Below, piece after piece: positions 35,662 to 44,287 of a stretch of 64,000 bases of DNA (position 1 is its first letter; each line of letters starts with the position of its first letter). The position numbers were made by a program, and so were the translations under genes. The notes under the pieces are model-generated. The model ran no database searches, had not been told where the DNA came from, and saw nothing but the letters and a program-made list of their open reading frames with translations. The stretch comes from Candidatus Binatia bacterium. GTDB taxonomy: Bacteria; Desulfobacterota; Binatia; UBA9968. The stretch spans positions 1 through 64,000 of the forward strand of contig DASXUF010000072.1 in the NCBI GenBank assembly GCA_036504975.1, written 5' to 3'.

Positions 35662-35933
35662 GCGATCCTCCCTCCCTCGCCGGCAATCCGTCGACACGAT
35701 TCCGTATCCGGGGCCCTAAGTTATTTTCAAGCTTAGTGCGCAGTAAGGCGCAACACAATGGACCAGTAGGTTGGACGACTGGGTCGATAAGTTGGTTTAC
35801 AGGTTTACCCCGCTCCGGTATCCACCTAATTGACACGTTTAGGTGCGAATTCCACAATAAACTACCCGGTGCGGCTTTATTCGCTCGCGAGGTGTGAATG
35901 GCGAGCGCGAAGAAAAAAAGGGAGGCGACTGAA

Positions 35934-36608
35934 ATGGATCGGTTAAATCATGTTCGACAACGGTGTTTTTTGGCGTTGGCCGTCGTATTGATCTTTGACG
36001 GGTGCGCGGCGGAACTGGCCCGCAGACCAACTTTAGACGAGGCCCGGTCGGGGCAACGTCCGCAGGAAGGGGACGTCGTTTTGCAACCGGGTGAGGTGCG
36101 TGCCGAGGTCGCCGAAATCGATCGGAGCAGACGCGAGATCCGGGTTGTGTGGACCGATACCGGCCGCAGGGACATCCTTCCTTACGATGTCGCCTACACC
36201 CGAGTTCGATATCACGGTTTTGACTATTCTCCCGACAGTTTGGAGGCGGGCGATGTCGTAGCCTTTATGCCTATGCCTAATCCTCCGTCACGTCCCTATG
36301 TCGATACTATTATCCTTCAGTTGCCGGTCCAAGCGCGTGCCTCTTCGCCGTCAATCGCGCGGGGCGCTACTCCTCTGACGCCGCGACGCGATGTTATCGA
36401 GGGTACGGTCGAGCGGCTCGACTACGATCGCGGCGTGTTCGATGTGAGGCCCCGCTCCGGCGGTAGAACGGTGACCGTAACTCTTCCTTATAATGCCCGG
36501 GGAGTCGACGTGGATAACTTCCGCCGGCTTCGCCAAGGAGATTACGTCAGGATTGAAGGCGAGTTCGTTAATCCGGACAATCTGCAATTGATGGGGTTTC
36601 TCCGGTAA
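35934..36608 (+). CDS. lipoprotein of unknown function, 224 residues
   Basis: A signal with lipobox-like LIFDGC is followed by two related beta modules: GEVRAEVAEIDRSRREIRVVW and DVIEGTVERLDYDRGVFDVRP, each predicting an OB-like or beta-barrel fold. The ATG at 35934 has GGGAGG eight bases before it and is preferred over the one at 35898. It is divergent from the FecR-like gene, with about 270 bases of shared upstream region. No family name is recognised. Confidence 0.72.
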   Translation: MDRLNHVRQRCFLALAVVLIFDGCAAELARRPTLDEARSGQRPQEGDVVLQPGEVRAEVAEIDRSRREIRVVWTDTGRRDILPYDVAYTRVRYHGFDYSPDSLEAGDVVAFMPMPNPPSRPYVDTIILQLPVQARASSPSIARGATPLTPRRDVIEGTVERLDYDRGVFDVRPRSGGRTVTVTLPYNARGVDVDNFRRLRQGDYVRIEGEFVNPDNLQLMGFLR

Positions 36609-36632
36609 GTCCGCTGAAAAAGAATCACCCCT

Positions 36633-37571
36633 CTATAGTTCATCGAGATAGCGGACCATGCGCTCGCGCGTGGCGACGTCGGGAAGGGCTCCGACTCCCG
36701 CCTGCATGTTGTCCACAAGATGCTCGAACTTGCTCGTCGCCGGTATGGCGCAGGTCACCGCCGGGTGTGAAACAACGAATTTGAGAAAGAACTGCGCCCA
36801 GCTCGCAGCGCCGATCTCAGCCGCCCAAGGCGGCAGCGGCTTGCCACGCACTTTCCTGAACAGCGCGCCTTCGGCAAAAGGGCGATTGATCAGCACCGCG
36901 ACGCGCCGCTTCGCGGCCAGCGGCAACAGCCGGCGCTCGGCGGTACGCTCGGCGATCGAGTAATTGAGCTGCACGAAATCGAGCTCTTCCGCTTCCAGCA
37001 CGCGTGCCAGCTCATCGTAGGCGCTTTCGGTGTAGTGGGTCACCCCTAGGTAGCGCGTTTTGCCACGCTCCTTCCAGCGGCGCAGCGTCACGAGGTGAGT
37101 GCGCCAGTCCACCAGATTATGAATCTGCATCAGATCCATGCGCTCGGTCCTGAGGCGCTGGTACGATTCTTCCATTTGATGAATGCCGTCGTCGCGTCCG
37201 CTGGTCCACACCTTGGTGGCGAGAAATAATTGTTTGTGCAAGCCGAGCTTGGCGGCGAGATCGCCGACGACGATCTCCGATCGTCCGTACATGGGCGAGG
37301 AGTCGACGACCTTGCCGCCCAGGCGGACGAATTCGCTCAGCACCCGGCCGAGCAGGGCGCGCTCGGATTCCGCAACGTCGAAAGTCTGCCAGGTGCCGAG
37401 TCCGATCACGGGCAAGAACTCTCCGGTGCGCGGAATCGGCCGGCGGATCAATGATTCGGCCGCCATCGTCATGCCGTTCAACGCGAGCGCGCCGGCGCCG
37501 AGCGCGAGGCGCAGAAGCTCGCGCCGCGAAAGCTGCCGGGCAATCGAGGAATAGCTTTTCGCCATCAGCAC
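36633..37571 (-). CDS. Tat-exported aldo/keto reductase
   Basis: A 312-residue NADPH-type aldo/keto reductase preceded by a Tat signal (SRRELLRLALGAGAL). The catalytic tetrad is intact: Asp and Tyr in DSSPMYGRSE, Lys in LATKVWTSG and His in MQIHNLVDW. A periplasmic location is unusual for a nicotinamide-dependent enzyme, although such proteins are known as a class. It is followed, on the same strand and 28 bases upstream in position order, by the MlaC gene. A paralogue lies at 39187. Confidence 0.87.
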   Translation of the reverse strand: MLMAKSYSSIARQLSRRELLRLALGAGALALNGMTMAAESLIRRPIPRTGEFLPVIGLGTWQTFDVAESERALLGRVLSEFVRLGGKVVDSSPMYGRSEIVVGDLAAKLGLHKQLFLATKVWTSGRDDGIHQMEESYQRLRTERMDLMQIHNLVDWRTHLVTLRRWKERGKTRYLGVTHYTESAYDELARVLEAEELDFVQLNYSIAERTAERRLLPLAAKRRVAVLINRPFAEGALFRKVRGKPLPPWAAEIGAASWAQFFLKFVVSHPAVTCAIPATSKFEHLVDNMQAGVGALPDVATRERMVRYLDEL

Positions 37572-37599
37572 TCTGCATTCCCCTCCGCCACCCCGAGCC

Positions 37600-38202
37600 T
37601 CAAGCCGCCTTCTCCTTGAGTCTTCTCATCAGCTCTTCCAGGGACGAGTTGACGATGACGCGGTTGAACTGAGAGCGGTAGTTGTTGACCACGCTGATGC
37701 CTTCGGCGACGAGGTCGTAGATCTTCCATTTGCCATCGACGCGGTGCAGTTTATAGACCGCGGAAAAGGCTTCGCCCTTTTTGGTGATGATTTTCGTGCT
37801 GACCTCGGCGTAGTCCCCGTCCAACGTTTCTCCCGTGTAAGTGACGGTTTGTCCGTCGTAGAGGTTAATGCTGTTGGCGTAGGTTCGTTCCAGCAATTCG
37901 GTAAAGAGCGCCACGAATTCCTTTTGCCGTGGCGGATCGAGACGCCGCCAGTGAGCGCCGAGGGAACGCTTGGCCATCTCTTCGAAGTCGAACAGCGGAT
38001 AAACGACCTGCTTCAGACGTTGGACGGTCTCGGCTCTTTCTTTGGCGCCGTTGAGCTTCGCGTCTTTGAGAACCTCCACGCCGCGCTCGATGGCCGCGCG
38101 GATCTGCTCCGTCGGTTCGCCGGCGGTCGCAAAGCCTAAGGACCAGAGCGGCAGAATCGCCGTGAGAAATAGGTAGGCCGTAACCTTCCCAAATTTGTCC
38201 AT
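37600..38202 (-). CDS. mlaC: MlaC/Ttg2D phospholipid-binding transport auxiliary protein
   Basis: A periplasmic lipid carrier of 200 residues with a signal peptide (cleavage near FATAG). Family marks are VYPLFDFEEMAKRSLG, LDPPRQKEFVALFTELLERTYAN and WKIYDLVAEGISVVNNYRSQF. In the Mla system it shuttles phospholipid between the outer membrane and the MlaFEDB complex, but no other mla gene is in view. GAGAGGAAA precedes the ATG at 38202. It is immediately upstream, in transcription order, of the Tat-exported reductase, with which it may be co-transcribed. Confidence 0.88.
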   Translation of the reverse strand: MDKFGKVTAYLFLTAILPLWSLGFATAGEPTEQIRAAIERGVEVLKDAKLNGAKERAETVQRLKQVVYPLFDFEEMAKRSLGAHWRRLDPPRQKEFVALFTELLERTYANSINLYDGQTVTYTGETLDGDYAEVSTKIITKKGEAFSAVYKLHRVDGKWKIYDLVAEGISVVNNYRSQFNRVIVNSSLEELMRRLKEKAA

Positions 38203-38427
38203 GAAGCTTTCCTCTCGGTAGTAGGTCACCGCCTCAGGTTATAGGAAACCGCGATCGGGTCAAGGAGGGTGGTGTAGGTGTAGGGGGTCAATGCGTAATT
38301 TTTTCCGTGGATATTACCTTTTTTCCAGGTGTGACGCCCGGCGCTGCTTCTAAAGTGCGCGATCATTTTGATTGTTTGCCTGGCACAGCCGTTGCTTCGA
38401 TTATTCAACTGAAGAAGGAGGTGTGCG

Positions 38428-38565
38428 ATGCGAAACTGGATAAAACACGTGCTGATGACCGGTTTGATGGCAGTTCTCGTGTCGAGCCTCGTGGGGTGTT
38501 TTTACTACAGACGGATCGATGACGGTCACCATCATCACTATGGCAGCGAATATCATCGGTGGTAA
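38428..38565 (+). CDS. His/Tyr/Arg-rich mini-lipoprotein, 45 residues
   Basis: A signal with lipobox SSLVGC is followed by about 22 mature residues including DGHHHHYGSEYHRW. GGAGG is located seven bases before the ATG. The product has the same layout as those at 18246, 18574 and 38979. The four-His stretch suggests metal binding, which is inference only. Confidence 0.72.
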   Translation: MRNWIKHVLMTGLMAVLVSSLVGCFYYRRIDDGHHHHYGSEYHRW

Positions 38566-38582
38566 GGGGCGGTGGATGAGGT

Positions 38583-38628
38583 GAGGGCCGCACTCGCATC
38601 ACCGACTCGGTGATGGGGGGCGGCCCTC
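38583..38628 (+). terminator. two-step hairpin after mini-lipoprotein gene
   Basis: Outer stem GAGGGCCGC with GCGGCCCTC, inner stem CATCACC with GGTGATG. It lacks a long U-tract (CTTG follows), so termination would be weak or factor-assisted. Confidence 0.55.
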
Positions 38629-38673
38629 TTGAAGGAGGAAGTTTACGAGTCTGGTGTTAAGGGAAATAACTCC

Positions 38674-38949
38674 ATGATCAAAACGTTCAAGTCCAGGGAG
38701 ACCGAGAGAATTTTCAGCCGGCAAAGATCCGATAGAATCCCTGAAGAGGCTCAACGGACCGCCTTGCGGCACTTACGAACGTTGGACCGGGCGGTTGCGG
38801 CGCAGGAGGATTGGCAGCCGATACCTAACGGTGCGGACGGCCATGCGAGCCGGTACAGCATCGCGATCGATGATCTCTGGCGGATTTGTTTCGAGTGGCG
38901 GGAGGGGCAGGTTTACGACGTGGAGATTCTCGATGGTCATTGCCGGTAG
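38674..38949 (+). CDS. HigB/RelE-family toxin-like protein (orphan)
   Basis: A 91-residue protein starting MIKTFKSRETERIF, followed by ALRHLRTLDRA and the RelE-family end YSIAIDDLWRICFEW and VYDVEILDGHCR. These match mRNA interferases of the HigB type. In that family the HigA antitoxin usually follows at once, but here only a mini-lipoprotein follows 29 bases downstream, so it is an orphan or the antitoxin has been lost. A short stretch between the helices and the beta core is reduced relative to usual HigB. The toxin may be inactive. Confidence 0.82.
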   Translation: MIKTFKSRETERIFSRQRSDRIPEEAQRTALRHLRTLDRAVAAQEDWQPIPNGADGHASRYSIAIDDLWRICFEWREGQVYDVEILDGHCR

Positions 38950-38978
38950 TTCTTTATGTGAAAAAAGGAGGGCGCAAG

Positions 38979-39119
38979 ATGAAATCGCTAAAAGTAGGAC
39001 GGAGAATTTTGGCGGCTGGTATGTTCGTAGTGATGATGTCTTTTCTGGCGGGTTGTTTCGCTTACATAGACCATGACCATCATTATCGGCGCGGCTACTA
39101 TCGCGACTATCGCCGGTAA
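38979..39119 (+). CDS. His/Tyr/Arg-rich mini-lipoprotein, 46 residues
   Basis: MKSLKVGRR then a hydrophobic signal and lipobox SFLAGC; the mature part of about 20 residues reads DHDHHYRRGYYRDYRR at its end. AGGAGG is close before the ATG. Fourth member of the mini-lipoprotein family in this window; its end closely resembles that of the one at 18246. Confidence 0.72.
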   Translation: MKSLKVGRRILAAGMFVVMMSFLAGCFAYIDHDHHYRRGYYRDYRR

Positions 39120-39186
39120 AAATGCTGAGGCCCATCTTTTGCCGTTCGCTTGACACGAATGGCCCGCCGGCGATATTCCGGTATTC

Positions 39187-40134
39187 GTGTCCCGTCCCAT
39201 AATCCCCGATAACATAGCGCTTAGCCGCCGCGACCTGCTGAAGGCCGGCATCGCCGCCGGGGCTTCGGCTTTTCTGCCGTGCGGCGGCGCGCTCGCTGAG
39301 ACCGGGCCGCTGATTCAGCGCAAGATCCCGTCGAGCGGCGAGAGCTTGCCGGTTATCGGCATCGGCACGGCACGGCGCTATGAGGACATTCAGACCGAGG
39401 CGCAAAAAGCGCCGCTTCGCGAGACGCTCAGGCAGTTCAAAGAGCTGAGCGGAAAACTGATCGACACCTCGCCGACGTACGGCACCGCCGAGGCGGTGGT
39501 GGGCGAGCTTACGTCGGAGCTGAAGATCAGGAACGATCTCTTCATCGCAACCAAAGTCAGCATCCAGGGCAGAGACGCCGGCATCCGCCAGATGGAGGAC
39601 TCGTTCAAAAAGCTCCGCACGGACAAGATCGATCTCATCGCGGTGCACAATCTGCGCGACACCGAAGCGCACTTCCGCACGCTCCGCGATTGGAAGCAGG
39701 CGGGCCGCATCCGTTATCTCGGCATCACCACTTCGTTTCCCCGGCAGTATGGCGACTTCGAGCGCACGATGAAAGCGGGGCCGCTCGACTTCATCCAGGT
39801 GGACTACGCGCTCGACAACCGCGAGGCCGGAAAAACAATTCTGCCGCTCGCCGCCGAGCGCGGCATGGCGGTGATGATCAACCTGCCGTTCGGGCGCGGC
39901 CGGCTCTTCAACGCGGTCAAGGGGCAAAAGCTGCCGCCCTGGGCGAGCGAGTTCGATTGCGCGAGCTGGGCGCAATTCTTTCTCAAGTACATCGTTTCGC
40001 ATCCGGCGGTGACCTGCTGCATGCCGGGGACGGCGAAGGTCGAATACGTCCTCGACAATCTCGGCGCGGCGCGCGGCCGCCTGCCCGACGCCGCGATGCG
40101 CCGCCGCATGGAAACTTTCCTCGAGGCGGGCTGA
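39187..40134 (+). CDS. Tat-exported aldo/keto reductase (paralogue)
   Basis: A 315-residue aldo/keto reductase starting at a GTG with a Tat signal (SRRDLLKAGIAAGASA). The tetrad residues are in DTSPTYGTAE, IATKVSIQG and IAVHNLRD. It shares IPSSGESLPVIGIGTA and the C-terminal WAQFFLKYIVSHPAVTC with the gene at 36633, so the two are paralogues about 2 kb apart in opposite orientation. The next gene, a carrier-like permease, begins 9 bases after it. Its substrate is unknown. Confidence 0.85.
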   Translation: MSRPIIPDNIALSRRDLLKAGIAAGASAFLPCGGALAETGPLIQRKIPSSGESLPVIGIGTARRYEDIQTEAQKAPLRETLRQFKELSGKLIDTSPTYGTAEAVVGELTSELKIRNDLFIATKVSIQGRDAGIRQMEDSFKKLRTDKIDLIAVHNLRDTEAHFRTLRDWKQAGRIRYLGITTSFPRQYGDFERTMKAGPLDFIQVDYALDNREAGKTILPLAAERGMAVMINLPFGRGRLFNAVKGQKLPPWASEFDCASWAQFFLKYIVSHPAVTCCMPGTAKVEYVLDNLGAARGRLPDAAMRRRMETFLEAG

Positions 40135-40143
40135 GCGCGTGCG

Positions 40144-41466
40144 ATGGCGCTGACCGCTCGCGAGCCGAGCGCCGCCGACCGGCTGCTCCGCCGCCTGATC
40201 GACGTGCGGCCCGAAGAGACGCGCGCGCTCGCCTGGTCGTGGCTCTACATCTTTTCCATTCTCTGTTCCTACTACGTGATCCGGCCGATCCGCGACGAAA
40301 TGGGCGTCGCGGGCGGCGTCGAGAATCTGCCTTGGCTTTTTACCGGAACGTTGGTGGGAATGATCGCGGTCAATCCGCCGTTCGCGGCGCTCGTGCGCAA
40401 GCTGACGCGCGCGCGCTTTATCTCCGTCGCCTATCGATTCTTCCTGGCGAACCTCTTGCTCTTCTTCTTCCTGCTTCAGGTCGCGACGCCGGAGCTAAAT
40501 ATATGGATCGGCCGCGTCTTTTTTATCTGGACCTCCGTCTTCAACCTGTTCGTGGTCTCGATCTTCTGGGCGCTGATGGTCGACGTCTTCACCTCCGAGC
40601 AGGGAAAGCGGCTCTTCGGTTTTATCGCCGCCGGCGCGACGCTCGGCGGCATCGTAGGATCGAGCTTGACGGCCGGGCTCGCCGAGCAAGTCGGGCCGGT
40701 CTATTTGCTCCTCGTCTCCGCCGGTCTCCTCGAAATCGCCGTTTTCAGCGTGCGCCGTCTGTCGCGTCACTCGGAAGCGCTGCGCTCGAGTCCGTCCGTA
40801 GAGAGCGGAGAGGCGCCGGTCGGGGGAAATATCTTGTCGGGCGTGACCCACGCGCTCAGGTCGCCCTATCTCCTCAACATCAGCGTCTACATGCTGCTTT
40901 ACGCGATCACTTCCACCTTTCTCTATTTCGAGCAAGCGGCCGTCGTCGGTCAGAGCTTCGCCGACCGGGTGACGCGCACCGCCTTTTTCGCCAAGATCGA
41001 TCTCGCGGTCAACGTTCTAACGCTCGGAACCCAGTTCTTCTTCACCGAGCGCATTATCCGCGCCCTCGGCACGGCGCTGACGTTAACTCTGCTTCCCGGA
41101 CTCAGCGCGGTCGGCTTCGCCGCGCTCGGCGTCGCGCCGACGGTCGCGATCGTCGTCGCGTTTCAGGTGCTGCGGCGCGCGGGGAATTTCGCCGTCGCGC
41201 GGCCGGCGCGCGAGGTGCTGTTCACGGTCGTTCCGCGCGAGGACAAGTATAAAGCGAAGAGCTTTATCGATACCGTCGTCTATCGGAGCGGCGATCAGCT
41301 CGGCGCATGGTCGTACGGCCTGTTGTCTTTTCTGGGACTGACCGGCATCGCGCTAGTCGCCGTGCCGCTGTCGGTCGCCTGGCTGTTGAACGGTTTTTGG
41401 CTTGGGCGGAGGCAGGAGGCGATGGCGGCGAAGCCGACAACCATTTCGCGCCAAATCTTCCCATAG
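40144..41466 (+). CDS. MFS-like permease of the NTP/NDP carrier (Npt) group
   Basis: A 440-residue, twelve-span membrane protein. The motif YYVIRPIRDEMG near residue 42 and VDVFTSEQGKRLFGFIAAGATLGGIVGS near 148 are typical of bacterial homologues of nucleotide carriers in the major facilitator superfamily. In intracellular bacteria these exchange ATP and ADP; in free-living ones their substrate is not known. It is co-directional with the Tat reductase, nine bases after it, and with the unknown protein gene downstream. Confidence 0.82.
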   Translation: MALTAREPSAADRLLRRLIDVRPEETRALAWSWLYIFSILCSYYVIRPIRDEMGVAGGVENLPWLFTGTLVGMIAVNPPFAALVRKLTRARFISVAYRFFLANLLLFFFLLQVATPELNIWIGRVFFIWTSVFNLFVVSIFWALMVDVFTSEQGKRLFGFIAAGATLGGIVGSSLTAGLAEQVGPVYLLLVSAGLLEIAVFSVRRLSRHSEALRSSPSVESGEAPVGGNILSGVTHALRSPYLLNISVYMLLYAITSTFLYFEQAAVVGQSFADRVTRTAFFAKIDLAVNVLTLGTQFFFTERIIRALGTALTLTLLPGLSAVGFAALGVAPTVAIVVAFQVLRRAGNFAVARPAREVLFTVVPREDKYKAKSFIDTVVYRSGDQLGAWSYGLLSFLGLTGIALVAVPLSVAWLLNGFWLGRRQEAMAAKPTTISRQIFP

Positions 41467-41532
41467 TATTCTGCCTCGTTTTAGTTTTTCCGCTTGAATT
41501 TTATTTCCTCTTGTTGCCTAATAGGAAGAATT

Positions 41533-42036
41533 ATGATGCGCCTTTTGAATTCGGACGGGTCCGATAAATGGCGTCTCACCGGACTGCTATACCAGGTCGC
41601 GCTGCGCTGCATCGGTCAGGACCTGACTCCGATTATGCTGGAATCTCTCGATATAACGGTCGAAGACAAGGATTTTGTCGCTCACGGCCGCCGCATCGGC
41701 TCCGGCGGTGAGCCGTTGATGCGCCGATACAAACCGGAAGACATCAAGCGGCTTGATGAGCTGGGCGCGACGCGCAAAACCGGCATCCAAAAAACGCCTG
41801 ACGCATCTTCCCTGCCCGAAGCGCTTCGGGCGGTCGGCAGAGTGGTGGATGGGAAAAAAGGGCGTCTGGTCAAGCTCTCCAAAGAACAGAATAAAATCAC
41901 ATTCGTGTACCAGGATGAAAGCGGTCAGCCCCATACGGAGGAGCACTATAGCCTCACGACCTACAAGAGCCAGCAGGAAGGGGTGTCCGAGAGGGGCACG
42001 AAAAAGCTCACAGATGTTTGGGAGGACAGCAAGTGA
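41533..42036 (+). CDS. unknown protein family, 167 residues, paralogue 1
   Basis: A soluble charged protein: VALRCIGQDLTPIMLESLDITVEDKDFVAHGR, RYKPEDIKRLDELGATRKTG, LRAVGRVVDGKKGRLVKLSKEQNKITFVYQDE and a C-terminal YKSQQEGVSERGTKK. It is clearly homologous throughout to the gene at 46769, and the two bracket the minus-strand Rieske operon. GGAAG precedes the ATG at 41533 (41536 is also possible). No family is recognised. Confidence 0.7.
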   Translation: MMRLLNSDGSDKWRLTGLLYQVALRCIGQDLTPIMLESLDITVEDKDFVAHGRRIGSGGEPLMRRYKPEDIKRLDELGATRKTGIQKTPDASSLPEALRAVGRVVDGKKGRLVKLSKEQNKITFVYQDESGQPHTEEHYSLTTYKSQQEGVSERGTKKLTDVWEDSK

Positions 42037-42043
42037 GGGAAGG

Positions 42044-43153
42044 TCAGGACCCGGGCGCGGCGGTGCGCTCGGACTCCGGGTAGACGATCTCTAACTTGCC
42101 GTTTTGCCACTGACACAGTTTCATCCGGCCGGAAGAAAGGCCGTTCGCGCCGAATCTGAGTTCCCCCATCGCGGTCTTGAACGTCCGTCGCAGCAACGTC
42201 TCTCTCAAAGCTTCGTTAGCTAAATTCCCCGTCGCCTCCACTGCCTGCTCGAGCACCTGGCAACACGCATAGCCGCCGGCCGCATGGTACTCCGGCTCGA
42301 TGCCGTACGCGGCGCGGAATGATCCGGCAAAATTTTTCGCGAGCAGGTCGGGATCGATCGCGACCCAGGTCGCGCGCATGAAGACCCCGTGGATGGCATT
42401 GCCGAGATGGGCGTCGTCGACGGACGGATTGTCGGATAGCCAGATCGTAGTCGGCTTCAGTCCGGCTTTTTGCGCTTCTAAAATACACGAATGCATCGGC
42501 TCGTCCGGACGGGTGTGATCGAGACCGATGAGCACGGCATCCGGCCGTTTGGATTTTATCCGCTGCATCAAACCTGAATAGTCGAACGGCGGTTTGGCTA
42601 TAACTTCCGCGTGCGCCAGCTCGAATCCGTAGAGCGCCGCGTAATGCTTGACTCCGAGCGCTACGGCGCGGCCGATTCTCCCGTCGGTGTAAGCCAGCGC
42701 CGCCGTTCGGAGTCGCCCGGGCTCCCGCGAACGACCCATCAGCTCGAAAAAACTCTTGGGATAATCGAAATCGCACCCCGACCAGCAGAGGAAAAGATAC
42801 TTGCGGCCTTGCCGGAAAATCTCGTGCGAGCTGCCGCTGCCTTGAAGCAACAGTCTGCGGGCGCTTTCGACGATAGGCGCGGCCGCTTCCACGAGCGCGC
42901 TGTGACAAGGACCGAGCAGCAGCGGTACTCTGTCGTCGTAAATCAGGCGGCGATAGTTTTCCGCGGCCTTCTCCGGCGCGCTGCCGTCGTCGTAAACCAG
43001 AAAGCCGACGCGCCTGCCGAGCAGCCCGCCTCTTTCGTTGATCTCCTTGAGCCAGAGGTTGTAAGCGCGTTCGTAGACGAGGCCGGCCTTCGGAGCGTAG
43101 CGGCCGGTTTTGGGGAGGCTCACCCCGATCGTCACGCCACCAAGGGAGGGCAT
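42044..43153 (-). CDS. LivJ-type ABC substrate-binding-fold protein without signal peptide
   Basis: A 369-residue type I periplasmic-binding-fold protein (VTIGVSLPKTGRYAPKAGLVYERAYNLWLKEINERGGLLGR, LLLGPCHSALVEAA, IKSKRPDAVLIGLDH). The usual signal peptide is missing: the protein starts MPSLGGVTIGVSL, so a cytoplasmic role or non-classical export is implied. The ATG abuts the stop codon of the upstream binding-protein gene. It is last in a four-gene operon with a Rieske oxygenase first. Relatives bind branched amino acids or aromatic acids. Confidence 0.84.
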   Translation of the reverse strand: MPSLGGVTIGVSLPKTGRYAPKAGLVYERAYNLWLKEINERGGLLGRRVGFLVYDDGSAPEKAAENYRRLIYDDRVPLLLGPCHSALVEAAAPIVESARRLLLQGSGSSHEIFRQGRKYLFLCWSGCDFDYPKSFFELMGRSREPGRLRTAALAYTDGRIGRAVALGVKHYAALYGFELAHAEVIAKPPFDYSGLMQRIKSKRPDAVLIGLDHTRPDEPMHSCILEAQKAGLKPTTIWLSDNPSVDDAHLGNAIHGVFMRATWVAIDPDLLAKNFAGSFRAAYGIEPEYHAAGGYACCQVLEQAVEATGNLANEALRETLLRRTFKTAMGELRFGANGLSSGRMKLCQWQNGKLEIVYPESERTAAPGS

Positions 43154-44266
43154 TTACTGTCTCGGCGGTTTGTTGAGGATCTCGTTCAGGAGCTTATCCG
43201 CCGGGCGGCGGTCGGAAAATTTGACCTCGTCGCCGTCAAAATAATCCACGCCGTCGAGCCGGCGGTTCTCCGGGAGCACGTTCTGCTTGGGGATGTCGGT
43301 CCTGAGGGAGTCCGCGCCGTCGCGCCGCTGAAACTCCATCTGGCCTTCGCGGGAGAGAAGCCAGTTGACAAAGAGCTTGGCGGCGTTGGGGTGCGGCGCA
43401 TTATCGATGAAACTGATCGTGCCCCCGCCCGAGCTCAAGGTCCCCCCCTCCTTCAGCTCGAGGATCTGTCCCAGAGGGAGACCTTGCTTCATCGCCTTTT
43501 CGGTTTCACGGGTGTTGCAAGGTATGCAGAGGGAAAATTTGCCCGCCGCGAGCCAATCGATCGGCTGGCGGTAGTCGCGGGTGATCGTCAAGTCCATCTC
43601 GCCGTAGAGCCGCTTCATGAATTCGGGGCCGAGCTTGGAGTGGTAATAGAAGAAGAGCACGGGAGTATCCATCCCGCCCATCCGCGGATCGCTGGCGGTC
43701 ATTTTTCCTTTCCACTTGGGATTCAGCAGGTCCCAATAAGTCGTGAACTCCTTCGGATTCACCAGCTTGGTGTTGTAGCCGATCTCGACCACGCCGCCGC
43801 TGCCGACGAAAGCGAAAATGTATTTCCCTTCCGGGTCTACGTACTTATGCTTGCCCTGCCACCATTTGGACAGATCCAGAACTTCGGGCAGGATCAGCAG
43901 GGGTTGGATGGGGGCGAGCACTTTGCCGGGGAGGAGGGTCGCGGAAGCGGTGCCCTTGCCGCCGATGAAAAAATCCACCAGATATTTTCCCGCTCGCCTT
44001 TCGGCGATAATTCTCGGCCCGAGCTGCGAGCCACGCCCGGTGACTGATGTTACCTTGATCTTGGGGTAGGCGATCTGAAATGCCTCTTCTATCCTCGCCT
44101 GGGATGCCACTCCGCCCGTATAGACGACAAGCTGGCCCTCTTTTTCCGCCGCCGCGACCATATTTTCCCATTCGCTGCGCGACGGCGCTTCCGCCGCGCC
44201 GGCGACGCAGTCCGACAACAGAAGCATTGCAACGGCAAGAATGTTGGACGGCCAGGAATGAGTCAT
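43154..44266 (-). CDS. Fe(III)/spermidine-type solute-binding protein (CIPC, tandem copy 2)
   Basis: A 370-residue protein with a signal peptide (near AGAAEAPS). It is highly similar to the next gene upstream, sharing GKHKYVDPEGKYIFAF, PVLFFYYHSKLGPEFMKRLYGEMD and LCIPC. The CIPC pair is near residue 247. The gene pair looks like a tandem duplication, with a 21-base gap. Co-transcription with a Rieske oxygenase suggests delivery or sensing of its aromatic substrate. No permease is in the operon. Confidence 0.86.
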   Translation of the reverse strand: MTHSWPSNILAVAMLLLSDCVAGAAEAPSRSEWENMVAAAEKEGQLVVYTGGVASQARIEEAFQIAYPKIKVTSVTGRGSQLGPRIIAERRAGKYLVDFFIGGKGTASATLLPGKVLAPIQPLLILPEVLDLSKWWQGKHKYVDPEGKYIFAFVGSGGVVEIGYNTKLVNPKEFTTYWDLLNPKWKGKMTASDPRMGGMDTPVLFFYYHSKLGPEFMKRLYGEMDLTITRDYRQPIDWLAAGKFSLCIPCNTRETEKAMKQGLPLGQILELKEGGTLSSGGGTISFIDNAPHPNAAKLFVNWLLSREGQMEFQRRDGADSLRTDIPKQNVLPENRRLDGVDYFDGDEVKFSDRRPADKLLNEILNKPPRQ

Positions 44267-44287
44267 GGCAGGATCATCAGACGGGGG

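Noticed and set aside
35662..35933. possible gene in the divergent FecR-lipoprotein gap
   Set aside because: No frame with a ribosome binding site or protein-like composition; treated as a shared upstream region.
42611..44047. 478-codon plus-strand frame
   Set aside because: It is antisense to two well-supported binding-protein genes.
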